A DNA stretch of 64,000 bases from Mesorhizobium sp. CA14 (GTDB lineage Bacteria > Pseudomonadota > Alphaproteobacteria > Rhizobiales > Rhizobiaceae). How positions within the stretch are numbered: the first letter of the stretch is position 1; every line of letters starts with the position of its first letter. The notes beneath the pieces were generated by a model, which saw nothing but the letters and a program-made list of their open reading frames with translations, ran no database searches and was not told where the DNA came from. Of this stretch, positions 44,988 through 53,355 are shown piece by piece. The stretch spans positions 49,387-113,386 of the forward strand of contig NZ_JAIUHR010000019.1 in assembly GCF_020165195.1 (NCBI RefSeq), in the 5' to 3' direction. Made by a program: the position numbers and the translations under genes.

Positions 44988-46415
44988 CTAGCCGTGCGCC
45001 ACCATCACGTGGCGAACGGCGGTGTAGTCTTCCAGCGCGTAGAGCGACATGTCCTTGCCGTAGCCGGATTGCTTCAGGCCGCCATGCGGCATTTCGTTGG
45101 TCAGCATGAAGTGGGTGTTGATCCAGGTGCAGCCATATTGCAGGCGTGCGGCCGTCGCCATGGCGCGCGAGACGTCCTTGGTCCACACCGACGAGGCCAG
45201 GCCGTAATCGCTGTCGTTCGCCCAGTTCACCGCTTCGTCGACATCCGAGAAGCGGGTGACCGAGACGACCGGGCCGAACACCTCGCGGCGCACGATCTCG
45301 TCTTCCTGCAGCGCCCCGGCGACGACGGTCGGCTGGTAATAGAAGCCGGAGCCCTCGCCCGGCTTGCCGCCGGTGGTGATCTCGATATGCTTCAGTTCGG
45401 AAGCGCGCTCGACGAAGCTCGACACGCGGTCGCGCTGCCGGCGCGAGATCAGCGGGCCGATCTCGTTCTCGGTGTCGTCCGGCTGGTTGTATTTGATGGT
45501 CGAGACGGCGGAAGAGAGGTCGGCGACCAGCTTGTCGTAGATCTTCTTACCGGCATAGATGCGGCAGGCCGCGGTGCAATCCTGGCCGGCATTGTAGTAG
45601 CCGAAGGCGCGCAGGCCGTTGACCACGGCGCCGAGATCGGCGTCGTCGAAGACGATGACCGGCGCCTTGCCGCCCAGCTCCAGATGCGTGCGCTTGACCG
45701 ACTTGGCGGCCGCCTGCAGCACCTTCTTGCCGGTGGCGACATCGCCGGTGATCGAGATCATGTTGACCTTGGCATGGTTGATCAGCGTGTTGCCGACGCT
45801 GTCGCCGCGGCCGAGCACGACATTGACGACGCCCTCGGGCAGGATCTCGGAAAGGATCCTCGCCAGTTTCAGCGTCGTCAGCGGCGTCTGCTCCGACGGC
45901 TTGAAGACCACTGTGTTGCCGCCGCCGATCGCCGGCGCCAGCTTCCAGGCCATCATCATCAGCGGATAATTCCAGGGCGCGATGGAGGCGACGATGCCGA
46001 TCGGGTCGCGCCGCACCATCGAGGTGTGACCAGGCAGGTATTCGCCCGCGACCTGACCTGGCATCGAGCGTACCGCACCGGCGAAGAAGCGATAGCAGTC
46101 GACGATCGCCGGAATCTCGTCATTGAGCACGGCGTTGATCGGCTTGCCGCAATTCAGCGCCTCGAGCGCGGCGAACTCCTTCGCTTCGGCCTCGATGCGG
46201 TCGGCGATCTTGAGCAGGTAGCCCGAGCGCTGCGCCGGCGTCGTGCGCGACCAACCGACGAACGCTTGTTCGGCGGCACTGACAGCGGCTTCGATCTGAG
46301 CCGGACTTGCCTCCGGCAGATTGAGGATGGTCGCGCCGGTCTTCGGATTGAGAATAGGCTCCTCGGTTTCGGTGCCCTTCTCGAATTTCGAGCCGATCAG
46401 CATTTGGGTGTCCAT
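44988..46415 (-). CDS. patD: Gamma-aminobutyraldehyde dehydrogenase-like aldehyde dehydrogenase
   Basis: NAD-dependent aldehyde dehydrogenase of 475 residues. The catalytic Cys is in NAGQDCTAACR and the general-base Glu in LELGGKAP; APWNYPLMMMAWKLAPAIGG is the cofactor region (in part). It resembles PatD-type enzymes that oxidise 4-aminobutanal to GABA. Downstream of a putrescine importer on the same strand, it very likely serves putrescine catabolism. The needed aminotransferase or oxidase is not adjacent. A heptamer repeat separates it from potI. Confidence 0.9.
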   Translation of the reverse strand: MDTQMLIGSKFEKGTETEEPILNPKTGATILNLPEASPAQIEAAVSAAEQAFVGWSRTTPAQRSGYLLKIADRIEAEAKEFAALEALNCGKPINAVLNDEIPAIVDCYRFFAGAVRSMPGQVAGEYLPGHTSMVRRDPIGIVASIAPWNYPLMMMAWKLAPAIGGGNTVVFKPSEQTPLTTLKLARILSEILPEGVVNVVLGRGDSVGNTLINHAKVNMISITGDVATGKKVLQAAAKSVKRTHLELGGKAPVIVFDDADLGAVVNGLRAFGYYNAGQDCTAACRIYAGKKIYDKLVADLSSAVSTIKYNQPDDTENEIGPLISRRQRDRVSSFVERASELKHIEITTGGKPGEGSGFYYQPTVVAGALQEDEIVRREVFGPVVSVTRFSDVDEAVNWANDSDYGLASSVWTKDVSRAMATAARLQYGCTWINTHFMLTNEMPHGGLKQSGYGKDMSLYALEDYTAVRHVMVAHG

Positions 46416-46436
46416 TGGATTTCTCCCTTAACAGGA

Positions 46437-46521
46437 GCGAATAGGGAGTAGCGAATAGCGAGTAGGGTTTGGCCATCGATTTCCCTATTCGCTATTCGCT
46501 ATTCGCTACTCCCTATTCGCT
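46437..46521. repeat. Inverted repeat built from GCGAATA heptamers
   Basis: The left arm (46437-46467) and right arm (46483-46521) are inverted copies assembled from the heptamers GCGAATA and GGGAGTA. The right arm is longer by one heptamer, suggesting copy-number change by slippage. It lies between the permease and aldehyde dehydrogenase genes of the same operon. Confidence 0.8.
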
Positions 46522-46526
46522 GTTTT

Positions 46527-47342
46527 TCATTTTCCACTCCCGGCGATCTGGTCGCCGTCGCGGGTCAGGTAATAGGCAAAGAGGATCGGCAGCAGCGTCA
46601 CCAGCACGACGACCATCGCCACGACATTGGTGACCGGGCGCTGGCGCGGGCGGATGAGCTCCTCCAGCATCCAGATCGGCACGGTCTGCTGCTGGCCGGC
46701 GGTGAAGGTGGTGACGATGACCTCGTCGAAGGACAGCGCGAAGGCAAGCATCCCGCCCGCAAGGAGCGCGGTCGCGATGTTCGGCAGCACGACATGCTGA
46801 AAGGTCTGGAAACCGTCGGCGCCGAGATCCATCGAGGCCTCGATCATCGAGCCCGAGGTCCGGCGGAAGCGGGCGACGGCATTGTTGTAGACGACGACCA
46901 CACAAAAGGTCGCGTGACCGAGCACTATGGTCCAGAACGAGAACGGGATGTCGGCGAGCGCGAAGGCCGAGCGCAGGGCGATGCCGGTGATGATGCCGGG
47001 CAGCGCTATCGGCAGGATGACCAGCAGAGAGATGGCCTCGCGGCCGAAGAAGCGCGTCTGCGAGACGGCCGCGGCGCAGAGCGTGCCGAGCACCAGCGCG
47101 ATCGCCGTGGAGATGGCGGCGACGCGGACCGACAGCGACAGCGCATCCCAGACGTCCGGGCGGTTCCAGGTGACGGCGAACCATTGCGTGGTGAGCCCCG
47201 GCGGCGGCCACACAAAACTCTTCTCTTCCGTCGTGAAGGCGTAGACGAAGATCAGCAGGATCGGCAGGTGCAGGAAGAGCAGGCCACAGGCGGCGGCGAT
47301 CTTCAGGCCGAGCGGAGCGGATTGACCACGGTCAAAGCGCAT
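46527..47342 (-). CDS. potI: Polyamine ABC transporter permease (PotC/PotI-like)
   Basis: Inner-membrane permease of 271 residues. The N-terminus has a membrane segment (LLFLHLPILLIFVYAF), and the EAA loop is ASMDLGADGFQTFQHVVLPNI, usual for PotC/PotI. FALSFDEVIVTTFT is the family landmark. It overlaps the PotH-like gene by 11 bases. With PotH it forms the channel for putrescine or spermidine. Confidence 0.93.
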   Translation of the reverse strand: MRFDRGQSAPLGLKIAAACGLLFLHLPILLIFVYAFTTEEKSFVWPPPGLTTQWFAVTWNRPDVWDALSLSVRVAAISTAIALVLGTLCAAAVSQTRFFGREAISLLVILPIALPGIITGIALRSAFALADIPFSFWTIVLGHATFCVVVVYNNAVARFRRTSGSMIEASMDLGADGFQTFQHVVLPNIATALLAGGMLAFALSFDEVIVTTFTAGQQQTVPIWMLEELIRPRQRPVTNVVAMVVVLVTLLPILFAYYLTRDGDQIAGSGK

Positions 47343-48297
47343 CGAAAGCCCCCATGCGCTTGGCGCCCCAGAGATAGAAGCCCATGATGACGATGGGCAC
47401 CACGGTGAAGGCGGCGGCCAAAGGAATGTTGCCGGCGGTGCCCTGCTGCGAATAGACGGCCTGGCCGATGAAGAGCCGCGAGGTGCCGATGATCTGCGGG
47501 ATGATGTAGTCGCCGAGCGTCAGCGAGAAGGTGAAGATCGACCCGGCGACGATACCGGGCAGCGCCAGCGGGAACAGCACGTTGCGGAAGGTCTGTCCCG
47601 GCGAGGCGCCGAGATCGGACGAAGCCTCGACCAGATTGCCGGGCACGCGCTCGAGCGCGGCCTGAACGGGGAGGATCATGAAAGGCAGCCAGACATAGAC
47701 GAAGACGATGAAGGTGCCGGTGAAGGAGACCGACAGCGAGTTGCCGCCGACGATCGGCAGCGACAGCCAGGCGTCGAGCAGCCACAGAAGGTTCAGCTTG
47801 GCGAGCAGCCAGGTGAGGATGCCTTCCTTGGCGAGGATCAGCTTCCAGGCGTAGATCTTGACCAGGTAGCTCGACCACAGCGGCAGCATGACGCCGAGAT
47901 AGAACAGCGCCTTCCAGCGGCCGCGCGCATAGCGCGCAGCATAATAGGCGATGGGGAAAGCGATGATCGCCGAACCAAGCGTGACCAGCGCCGCCATCGT
48001 CACCGTGCGCAGGATGATGTCGAGATTGGCGGCCTGGAAGAGGTCGCCATAGGTCTTCAGCGTGAACTCACGGTTGATAAGGCCGGAGAACTCGTCGATC
48101 GAGAAGAAGCTTTGCAGGAGCAGCGCAAAGAGCGAGCCGATATAGACAATGCCCAACCATAGAAGCGGCGGCAGCAGCATGAGCAGCAGCAGGAGTTTCG
48201 GGCGGCGCCAGAAGAGGTCGGAGAACGCGCCGCGCATGCCGCCGCTGCCGGGGAGTATGGCGGGTGTGGGGTTGGAATTGAGGGCGGCGACGGTCAT
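47332..48297 (-). CDS. potH: Polyamine ABC transporter permease (PotB/PotH-like)
   Basis: Inner-membrane permease of 321 residues with a long N-terminal stretch before the first membrane segment (LLLLLMLLPPLLWLGIVYIG). The EAA loop is EASSDLGASPGQTFRNVLFPL. WLPFMILPVQAALERVP is a PotB/PotH landmark. The upstream gap to the ATPase gene is filled by a full mosaic repeat. Confidence 0.93.
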   Translation of the reverse strand: MTVAALNSNPTPAILPGSGGMRGAFSDLFWRRPKLLLLLMLLPPLLWLGIVYIGSLFALLLQSFFSIDEFSGLINREFTLKTYGDLFQAANLDIILRTVTMAALVTLGSAIIAFPIAYYAARYARGRWKALFYLGVMLPLWSSYLVKIYAWKLILAKEGILTWLLAKLNLLWLLDAWLSLPIVGGNSLSVSFTGTFIVFVYVWLPFMILPVQAALERVPGNLVEASSDLGASPGQTFRNVLFPLALPGIVAGSIFTFSLTLGDYIIPQIIGTSRLFIGQAVYSQQGTAGNIPLAAAFTVVPIVIMGFYLWGAKRMGAFDAL

Positions 48298-48332
48298 GGC
48301 GCCACCGTGTACGAACCGAGGCCGCGATCCTT

Positions 48333-48492
48333 CGCCCCCCTCTCTGTCCTGCCGGACATCTCCCCCTCAAGGGGGGAGATTGGATGTCGCGGCTGGTTTC
48401 GCCAATTGTCGGCGCTGGAAAGAGGGAGCCGGCGCCGAAACAGCTGATCTCCCCCCTTGAGGGGGAGATGTCCGGCAGGACATAGGGGGGCG
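48333..48492. repeat. Mosaic palindromic repeat, full copy (type A)
   Basis: Arms at 48333-48380 and 48446-48492 are inverted copies, each with CTCCCCCTCAAGGGGGGAG-like palindromes. The spacer is, in reverse orientation, similar to that of the copy at 1689-1848 (GGCGCCGGCTCCC, then ATTGGCGAAA), so both belong to one family with opposite orientation. It lies between the ATPase and permease genes of the polyamine operon. Confidence 0.85.
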
Positions 48493-48538
48493 CCGTAGAG
48501 CGCCTCCTCCGCGCGATTGGCCATCGTCCTAAGCACGG

Positions 48539-49537
48539 TCATGCCGGCTCGTCCATCAGATGCAGGCTGTCGCGGTTGAAGGTCAGCACCACCGCTTCAC
48601 CCTCCGCCGGCAGCGCCGTTCCCGCCGGCACCACCGCATGCAGTCTCAGCCCCTCAGCGTCCAGCGCGAGCCTGGTCGTGGCGCCGAGATAATTCGTGCC
48701 GACCAGGCGGGCGGCAACGCCGTCTCCGCTTGCCGCGCTTGAAACGCGGATCGACTCCGGGCGCAGGCTTCCCCAGCGGTGCTGGCCAGAATAGCGCTGG
48801 ACGAAATCCGGCGGCAGCACGTTGGACGAGCCGACGAAATCGGCGACGAAGCGCGTGTTCGGGCGCTGGTAGATATCCTCCGGCGTGCCGACCTGCATGA
48901 TCCTGCCGTCGTTGAAGACGGCGACGCGGTCGGCCATGGACAGCGCCTCCCCCTGGTCGTGGGTGACGAAGACGAAGGTGATGCCGAGCACCTTCTGCAG
49001 CGACTTCAATTCCTCCTGCATGTTCTCGCGTAGCTTGAGGTCGAGCGCGCCGAGCGGCTCGTCGAGCAAAAGCACCTTGGGCTGGTTGACCAGCGCGCGG
49101 GCGAGCGCGACGCGCTGGCGCTGGCCGCCGGAGAGCTGGCCGGGACGGCGCGCGCCATAGCCCGGCAGGCGCACCAGCGACAGCGCCTCCTCCGCAGCTT
49201 TCAGCCGCTCGGTCCTGCCGACGCCCTTGACCATCAGGCCGTAAGCCACGTTGTCGAGCACGTTGAGATGCGGGAACAGCGCGTAATCCTGGAACACGGT
49301 GTTGACGTTGCGGCGGTAGGGCGGAACGCCCTCGGCGCGCTCGCCGAAGATCGAGATTGAGCCCGCCGTCGGCTGCTCGAAGCCGGCAATCAGCCTGAGA
49401 CACGTCGTTTTGCCGGAACCGGATGGTCCCAGCATGGCGAAGAATTCGCCAGGCGCGATGTCGAGATCGACCGCGTCGACCGCGCGCACGCTGCCGAAAT
49501 GGCGCGAGACTTGTTTGAAGGAAACGGCAGAGGTCAT
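48539..49537 (-). CDS. potA: Polyamine ABC transporter ATP-binding protein (PotA/PotG-like)
   Basis: ATPase of 332 residues: Walker A GPSGSGKTT, signature LSGGQRQRV, Walker B LLLDEPLGALD and H-loop VTHDQGEALS. The C-terminal regulatory TOBE region follows (LRPESIRV). RHFGSVRAVDAVDLDIAPGEFF is typical of PotA (in part). It drives uptake through the PotH/PotI-like channel. Confidence 0.94.
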   Translation of the reverse strand: MTSAVSFKQVSRHFGSVRAVDAVDLDIAPGEFFAMLGPSGSGKTTCLRLIAGFEQPTAGSISIFGERAEGVPPYRRNVNTVFQDYALFPHLNVLDNVAYGLMVKGVGRTERLKAAEEALSLVRLPGYGARRPGQLSGGQRQRVALARALVNQPKVLLLDEPLGALDLKLRENMQEELKSLQKVLGITFVFVTHDQGEALSMADRVAVFNDGRIMQVGTPEDIYQRPNTRFVADFVGSSNVLPPDFVQRYSGQHRWGSLRPESIRVSSAASGDGVAARLVGTNYLGATTRLALDAEGLRLHAVVPAGTALPAEGEAVVLTFNRDSLHLMDEPA

Positions 49538-49590
49538 GGGCCCAGTCAGTTCAGTTGCCGGTTAAACGAAGGCGAGTTCGCACGGCGCCC

Positions 49591-49713
49591 TACCTCCCCC
49601 TCGATGGGGGAGGTCGCGGCAAAGCCGCGGGTGGGGGTGGTTGGAGCGCCAACGTCCATGCTGACCCCCACCCCGACGCTTCGCGTCGACCCTCCCCACA
49701 AGGAGGAGGGTAA
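49591..49713. repeat. Palindromic intergenic repeat, second type
   Basis: Inverted arms ACCTCCCCCTCGATGGGGGAGGT and CCTCCCCACAAGGAGGAGGG (described by their cores) face each other with GGGTGGGGGT paired to ACCCCCACCCC. The element lies between the binding-protein and ATPase genes of the polyamine operon and should fold into a long stem in the mRNA. Confidence 0.75.
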
Positions 49714-49719
49714 GGGAGC

Positions 49720-50877
49720 TCACCGTCCGCCGATGATGCCGATATAATCCGACACCCAGCGGTAATAGGGAACGCACTGGTCGTTCTGGCTGGCGCATTT
49801 CGATACCGGCGTCTTCCAGAACTTGATCTTGTCGAAATTCTCGTAGCCGTTGGTCTTGCAGCCTTCGTCGCCGAGCAGCTCGTTGCCCTTGCAGGCGGCG
49901 GGCACGACCGGCAGCGAGCCGAACCAGGCCGAGACGTCGCCCTGGACCTTCGGCGACAGGGAATGCTCGAGCCACATATAGGCGCAGTTCGGATGGGCGG
50001 CGTCGGCTTCCATCATGGTGGTGTCGGCCCAACCGGTGACGCCCTCCTGCGGCACGGTCGAGGCGACCGGCTTCTTGGCGGCGACCAGCGTGTTCACCTG
50101 ATAAGGCCAGGAGCCGGAAGCAACCACGCCTTCGTTCTGGAAGTCGTCGACCTGGATCGCGGCATCGTGCCAATAGCGGCCGACCAGCGTGCGCTGCGTG
50201 CGCAAGAGATCGAGCGCCGCCTTGTACTGGTCCTCATTGAGTTCGTAGGGATCCTTGATGCCGAGTTCCGGCTTGTGGAACATCAGATAGTTGGCCGCGT
50301 CGGCGATGTGGATGGCACCATCATAGGCCTGGACGCGACCCTTGTTCGACTTGCCGTCGGGCAGCTTCATCTCCTCGAAGACGACATTCCAGCTCTTGGG
50401 CGCTTCCTTGAAGACGTCGGTGTTGTACATCAGGATGTTCGGGCCCCACTGATAGGGAACGCCGTAATGCACCTTGTCGACGGTGAACCAGCGCGCGTCC
50501 TTGAGCCGCTCGTCGACGGTCTTCCAGCTCGGGATGAGATCGGTGTTGATCGGCTGCACGCGCTTGCCGGCGACGAGGCGCAGCGAAGCATCGCCCGAAG
50601 CGGTGACCAGGTCGAAGCCGCCTTCGTTCATCAGCGAGACCATCTCGTCCGAGGTGTTGGCGGTCTTGACATTGACCTTGCAGCCGCTTTCCTTCTCGAA
50701 AGCCGTAACCCAGTCGTAGTTCTTGTCGGTCTCGCCGCGCTCGATATAGCCCGGCCAGGCAACGATGTTGACCTCGCCCTCGCCCTTGCCGAGCTCCTTG
50801 ACCTGGGCGATGGCCTGACCCGAGAAGGTCAGCGCAACCGTCAACGCCGTGCATGACTTCAGGAATGCATTCATCAT
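49720..50877 (-). CDS. potF: Polyamine ABC transporter, periplasmic binding protein (PotD/PotF-like)
   Basis: Secreted binding protein of 385 residues. The signal peptide runs to about residue 25 (LTVALTFSGQAIA, then QVKELG). GEVNIVAWPGYIERG, FDLVTASGDASLRLV and YGVPYQWGPNILMYN are typical of putrescine/spermidine receptors. GGGAG precedes tandem ATGs at 50877 and 50874. It is the first gene of the pot operon, behind the LysR dyad at 50970-51000. Confidence 0.93.
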   Translation of the reverse strand: MMNAFLKSCTALTVALTFSGQAIAQVKELGKGEGEVNIVAWPGYIERGETDKNYDWVTAFEKESGCKVNVKTANTSDEMVSLMNEGGFDLVTASGDASLRLVAGKRVQPINTDLIPSWKTVDERLKDARWFTVDKVHYGVPYQWGPNILMYNTDVFKEAPKSWNVVFEEMKLPDGKSNKGRVQAYDGAIHIADAANYLMFHKPELGIKDPYELNEDQYKAALDLLRTQRTLVGRYWHDAAIQVDDFQNEGVVASGSWPYQVNTLVAAKKPVASTVPQEGVTGWADTTMMEADAAHPNCAYMWLEHSLSPKVQGDVSAWFGSLPVVPAACKGNELLGDEGCKTNGYENFDKIKFWKTPVSKCASQNDQCVPYYRWVSDYIGIIGGR

Positions 50878-50969
50878 CGATCTCCCATTGCTAGGGGCAG
50901 CGCTCTCAGGGCGCGGCTTTGTTCCCTGAGCGAAAGGTGCTGTGAAAAATCCGGTTTCGCAAATTCATT

Positions 50970-51000
50970 TATCAGAAAGTCGATATCGATTTTTCCGATA
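50970..51000. promoter_or_regulatory. Dyad in the pot operon promoter region
   Basis: TATCAGAAA and TTTTCCGATA form imperfect outer arms around a perfect TCGATATCGA core, all centred near 50985. It lies in the 127 bases between the LysR gene end and potF, so the adjacent LysR protein probably binds here. Confidence 0.55.
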
Positions 51001-51004
51001 GATT

Positions 51005-51916
51005 TCAAAGCCGCTGCCGCGTCATACGCTGCGATTGCGCAAGGCCAATGAAGTCGCGCGCGGCCTGCGGCAGGCCGGAGCCGCGGCGCCAGACGGTGCC
51101 GACCTGGACCACCGGCAGCGAACCGGAAATGTCGCGCGATTCGATGCGGTCGCCTTCCAGCGACCAGGGCCGGTAGACAAGGTCGGGCAGCAGCGCCACG
51201 CCGGCGCCGGTGGCGACCAGGCTGCGCACCGCTTCCACCGAACGCGTGCGGAAGGCTACATGCGGCCGGGCGCCGATCGCCGACAGCAGCTTGCCGGTGT
51301 TTTCTTCGATTTCGTCGACGGTGAGCATGATCAGCGGTTCGGAGGCGATATCGCCGATAGAGATGATGTCGGCGCTGACGAGCCGGTGGCTGAGCGGAAT
51401 CCATAGCCTGTAGGCCGAGACTTCCAGTATCTCCGACTGCAGCGCGGTGCGGTCGCGCAAGTTGGACGTGACCATGACGGCGATGTCGAGCTTGCCGCCG
51501 ACCAGAAGGTGCTCGAGATAGTCGCCATTGTCCTCGATGGCGGACACCTCGACGCCGGGATAGGCGCGGCGGTAACGGGCGAGCAGATCGGACAGAACAT
51601 AGCCGGCGACCAGCGAGGTGACGCCGAGCTGCAGCCGCCCGCCGGCGGCGGCCTGCTCGCTGGAGAAAGAACGGCGCGCATCCGACACATCGGCCAGGAT
51701 CTTGGTCGCGTGGCGCAGGAACTGGTGGCCCTTGTGGGTGATGTTGAGGCCGCGCGAATGGCGCTCGAACAGCTCGACGCCGAGGTCGCTCTCCAATTCC
51801 TTGATCGCCTCGGTGACCGAGGATTGCGAAATCGAAAGGTTCTGCGCGGCGCCCGAGACGGTGCCCAGCTCGGCGACGGCGACAAAAAACTGCAATTGGC
51901 GGATGGTGAAGGCCAT
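51005..51916 (-). CDS. LysR-family regulator of the polyamine operon
   Basis: Regulator of 303 residues. The start at 51916 gives the classic MAFTIRQLQFFVAVAELGTVSGAAQNL N-terminus (in part). The winged helix is followed by an effector domain (LQLGVTSLVAGYVLSDLLARY). It is transcribed in the same direction as and just upstream of potF, and a dyad lies between them, so it likely activates polyamine uptake. The effector could be putrescine or GABA; this is a guess. Confidence 0.88.
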   Translation of the reverse strand: MAFTIRQLQFFVAVAELGTVSGAAQNLSISQSSVTEAIKELESDLGVELFERHSRGLNITHKGHQFLRHATKILADVSDARRSFSSEQAAAGGRLQLGVTSLVAGYVLSDLLARYRRAYPGVEVSAIEDNGDYLEHLLVGGKLDIAVMVTSNLRDRTALQSEILEVSAYRLWIPLSHRLVSADIISIGDIASEPLIMLTVDEIEENTGKLLSAIGARPHVAFRTRSVEAVRSLVATGAGVALLPDLVYRPWSLEGDRIESRDISGSLPVVQVGTVWRRGSGLPQAARDFIGLAQSQRMTRQRL

Positions 51917-51968
51917 GGCCGGACTAAACACCGGCCAATGCGGTGCTGTGAAGTGGGCAAGTGCAAAC

Positions 51969-52003
51969 TTGACAACCTCGCGAATCGTAACTAACTAAGT
52001 TAC
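51969..52003 (+). promoter_or_regulatory. Promoter and overlapping operator of the Rrf2 gene
   Basis: TTGACA (51969-51974) and TAACTA (51992-51997) are spaced 17 bases, a good sigma-70-like promoter. GTAACT-AACTA-AGTTAC (51987-52003) overlaps the -10 and ends directly before the ATG at 52004. The expected transcription start is at or next to the ATG, implying a leaderless mRNA. The palindrome is the probable Rrf2 autoregulation site. Confidence 0.6.
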
Positions 52004-52453
52004 ATGAAACGCAACAGCCGATTGTCCTCGACCCTGCATATCCTGGTCCACATGGCCGACGCGCCGGACCGGGCGCTGACCTCTGAAGAGCTTGCCGGCT
52101 TCATCCACACCAATCCGGTGGTGGTGCGCCGCACCATCGCCGGGCTGCGCGAGGCCGGCATCGTCACCTCGTCGCGCGGCCATGGCGGCGGATGGCAGCT
52201 CGGCCGCGCGCCGGACAGGATTTCGCTGGCCGAGATCAGCGCAGCGCTCGGCGAGACGCTGTTGCCGTTCAGCACCGAGCCGGAAAGCCCCGGATGCCTG
52301 GTCGAGCAGGCGGTGATCGCCGTGCTCGACGATTTTCGCCTGGAGGCGGAAAGGCTGCTCATTGAGCGGCTCAGCCATATCACGCTGGCCGACCTGACGG
52401 CCGATTTCCGCCGCCGTTACGACCTGATTGGAGTATCCAGCCATGCAGTATGA
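52004..52453 (+). CDS. Rrf2-family transcriptional regulator
   Basis: Regulator of 149 residues beginning MKRNSRLSSTLHILVHMA, the standard Rrf2 start, so the ATG at 52004 is firm even though no ribosome site precedes it. The HTH reads TSEELAGFIHTNPVVVRRTI. Only one cysteine (PGCLVEQ) is present, so it lacks the three cysteines of Fe-S members such as IscR and NsrR and is probably a YwnA-like ligand- or thiol-responsive repressor. It overlaps the flavoprotein gene by 11 bases. Confidence 0.9.
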   Translation: MKRNSRLSSTLHILVHMADAPDRALTSEELAGFIHTNPVVVRRTIAGLREAGIVTSSRGHGGGWQLGRAPDRISLAEISAALGETLLPFSTEPESPGCLVEQAVIAVLDDFRLEAERLLIERLSHITLADLTADFRRRYDLIGVSSHAV

Positions 52454-53339
52454 TGTCATCGTCGTCGGCGGCAGCTTTGCCGGCCTCTCCGCCGCCATGT
52501 ATGCGGCGCGGGGGCGACGCAACGTGCTGGTGATCGATGCCGGGCAGCCGCGGAACCGTTTTGCGGAACATTCGCATGGATTCTTCGGCCAGGACGGTCG
52601 GGCGCCGTCGGACATTCTCGGCGAGGCCAAGGCACAACTGCTCGCCTATCCCGCTGTCACGGTGATCGAGGGCCGCGCCGAGCGAGCGGCAATCGCCGCC
52701 ACCGGCTTCGAGGTCGAGATGGACAATGGCGAGGGTTTCGGCGCGACGCGGCTGGTGGTCGCCACCGGCGTCCGGGACATCCTCCCGGACGTTCCAGGAC
52801 TGGCCGTGCACTGGGGCAAGACGGTGCTGCATTGCCCCTATTGCCACGGCTACGAGGTGGCTGGCGGGCCGCTCGGCGTGCTGGCGACCGGACCGATGTC
52901 GCTGCACCAGGCAGAGCTGATCTCCGACTGGGGCGACGTCACGCTGTTCGCCGACGGGCTGTTCGAACCGGACGCTGACCAGGCGCGGATATTGGAGAAG
53001 CGCAACATCCGGTTCGAGCCCGCCAAGGTGAGCGAAGTGCAGGACGACGGCTCAGGCGGTCTGGTCGTCAGGCTGGACGGGAATCGCAGTACAAGCGTGC
53101 GGGCGCTGTTCACCGCGCCGCGCAACGTGATGGCAAGTCCGCTTGCCGAACAGCTTGGCTGCGCCTTCAACGAAGGTCCGCTCGGCCGGGCGATCGTCGT
53201 CGACGACAAACAGCAGACATCGGTGCCCGGCATCTTCGCGGCCGGAGACGCCGCGCGTTTGATGCACAACATCGCCTTCGCGGTGTCAGGCGGCGCGATG
53301 GCCGGGGTTGCGGCGCACCAATCGCTGGTGTTCGGGTAG
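52443..53339 (+). CDS. Thioredoxin-reductase-like FAD/NAD(P) oxidoreductase
   Basis: Flavoprotein of 298 residues. It has the FAD dinucleotide fold VIVVGGSFAGLSAAMYAARG, the redox CxxC in LHCPYCHGYE, and the C-terminal GIFAAGDAAR. The NADPH fold glycines are less clear (GVLATGPMS). Such short relatives reduce thiols of unknown partners. It is cotranscribed with the Rrf2 gene and probably under its control. Confidence 0.9.
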   Translation: MQYDVIVVGGSFAGLSAAMYAARGRRNVLVIDAGQPRNRFAEHSHGFFGQDGRAPSDILGEAKAQLLAYPAVTVIEGRAERAAIAATGFEVEMDNGEGFGATRLVVATGVRDILPDVPGLAVHWGKTVLHCPYCHGYEVAGGPLGVLATGPMSLHQAELISDWGDVTLFADGLFEPDADQARILEKRNIRFEPAKVSEVQDDGSGGLVVRLDGNRSTSVRALFTAPRNVMASPLAEQLGCAFNEGPLGRAIVVDDKQQTSVPGIFAAGDAARLMHNIAFAVSGGAMAGVAAHQSLVFG

Positions 53340-53355
53340 CTGCTTCCCCTCCCGG

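Noticed and set aside
43463..46415. The FAD-linked oxidase as the putrescine oxidase that feeds the aminobutyraldehyde dehydrogenase.
   Set aside because: The genes are convergent with a repeat between them and the oxidase belongs to the PCMH/BBE family, not to known putrescine oxidases. There is no direct support.
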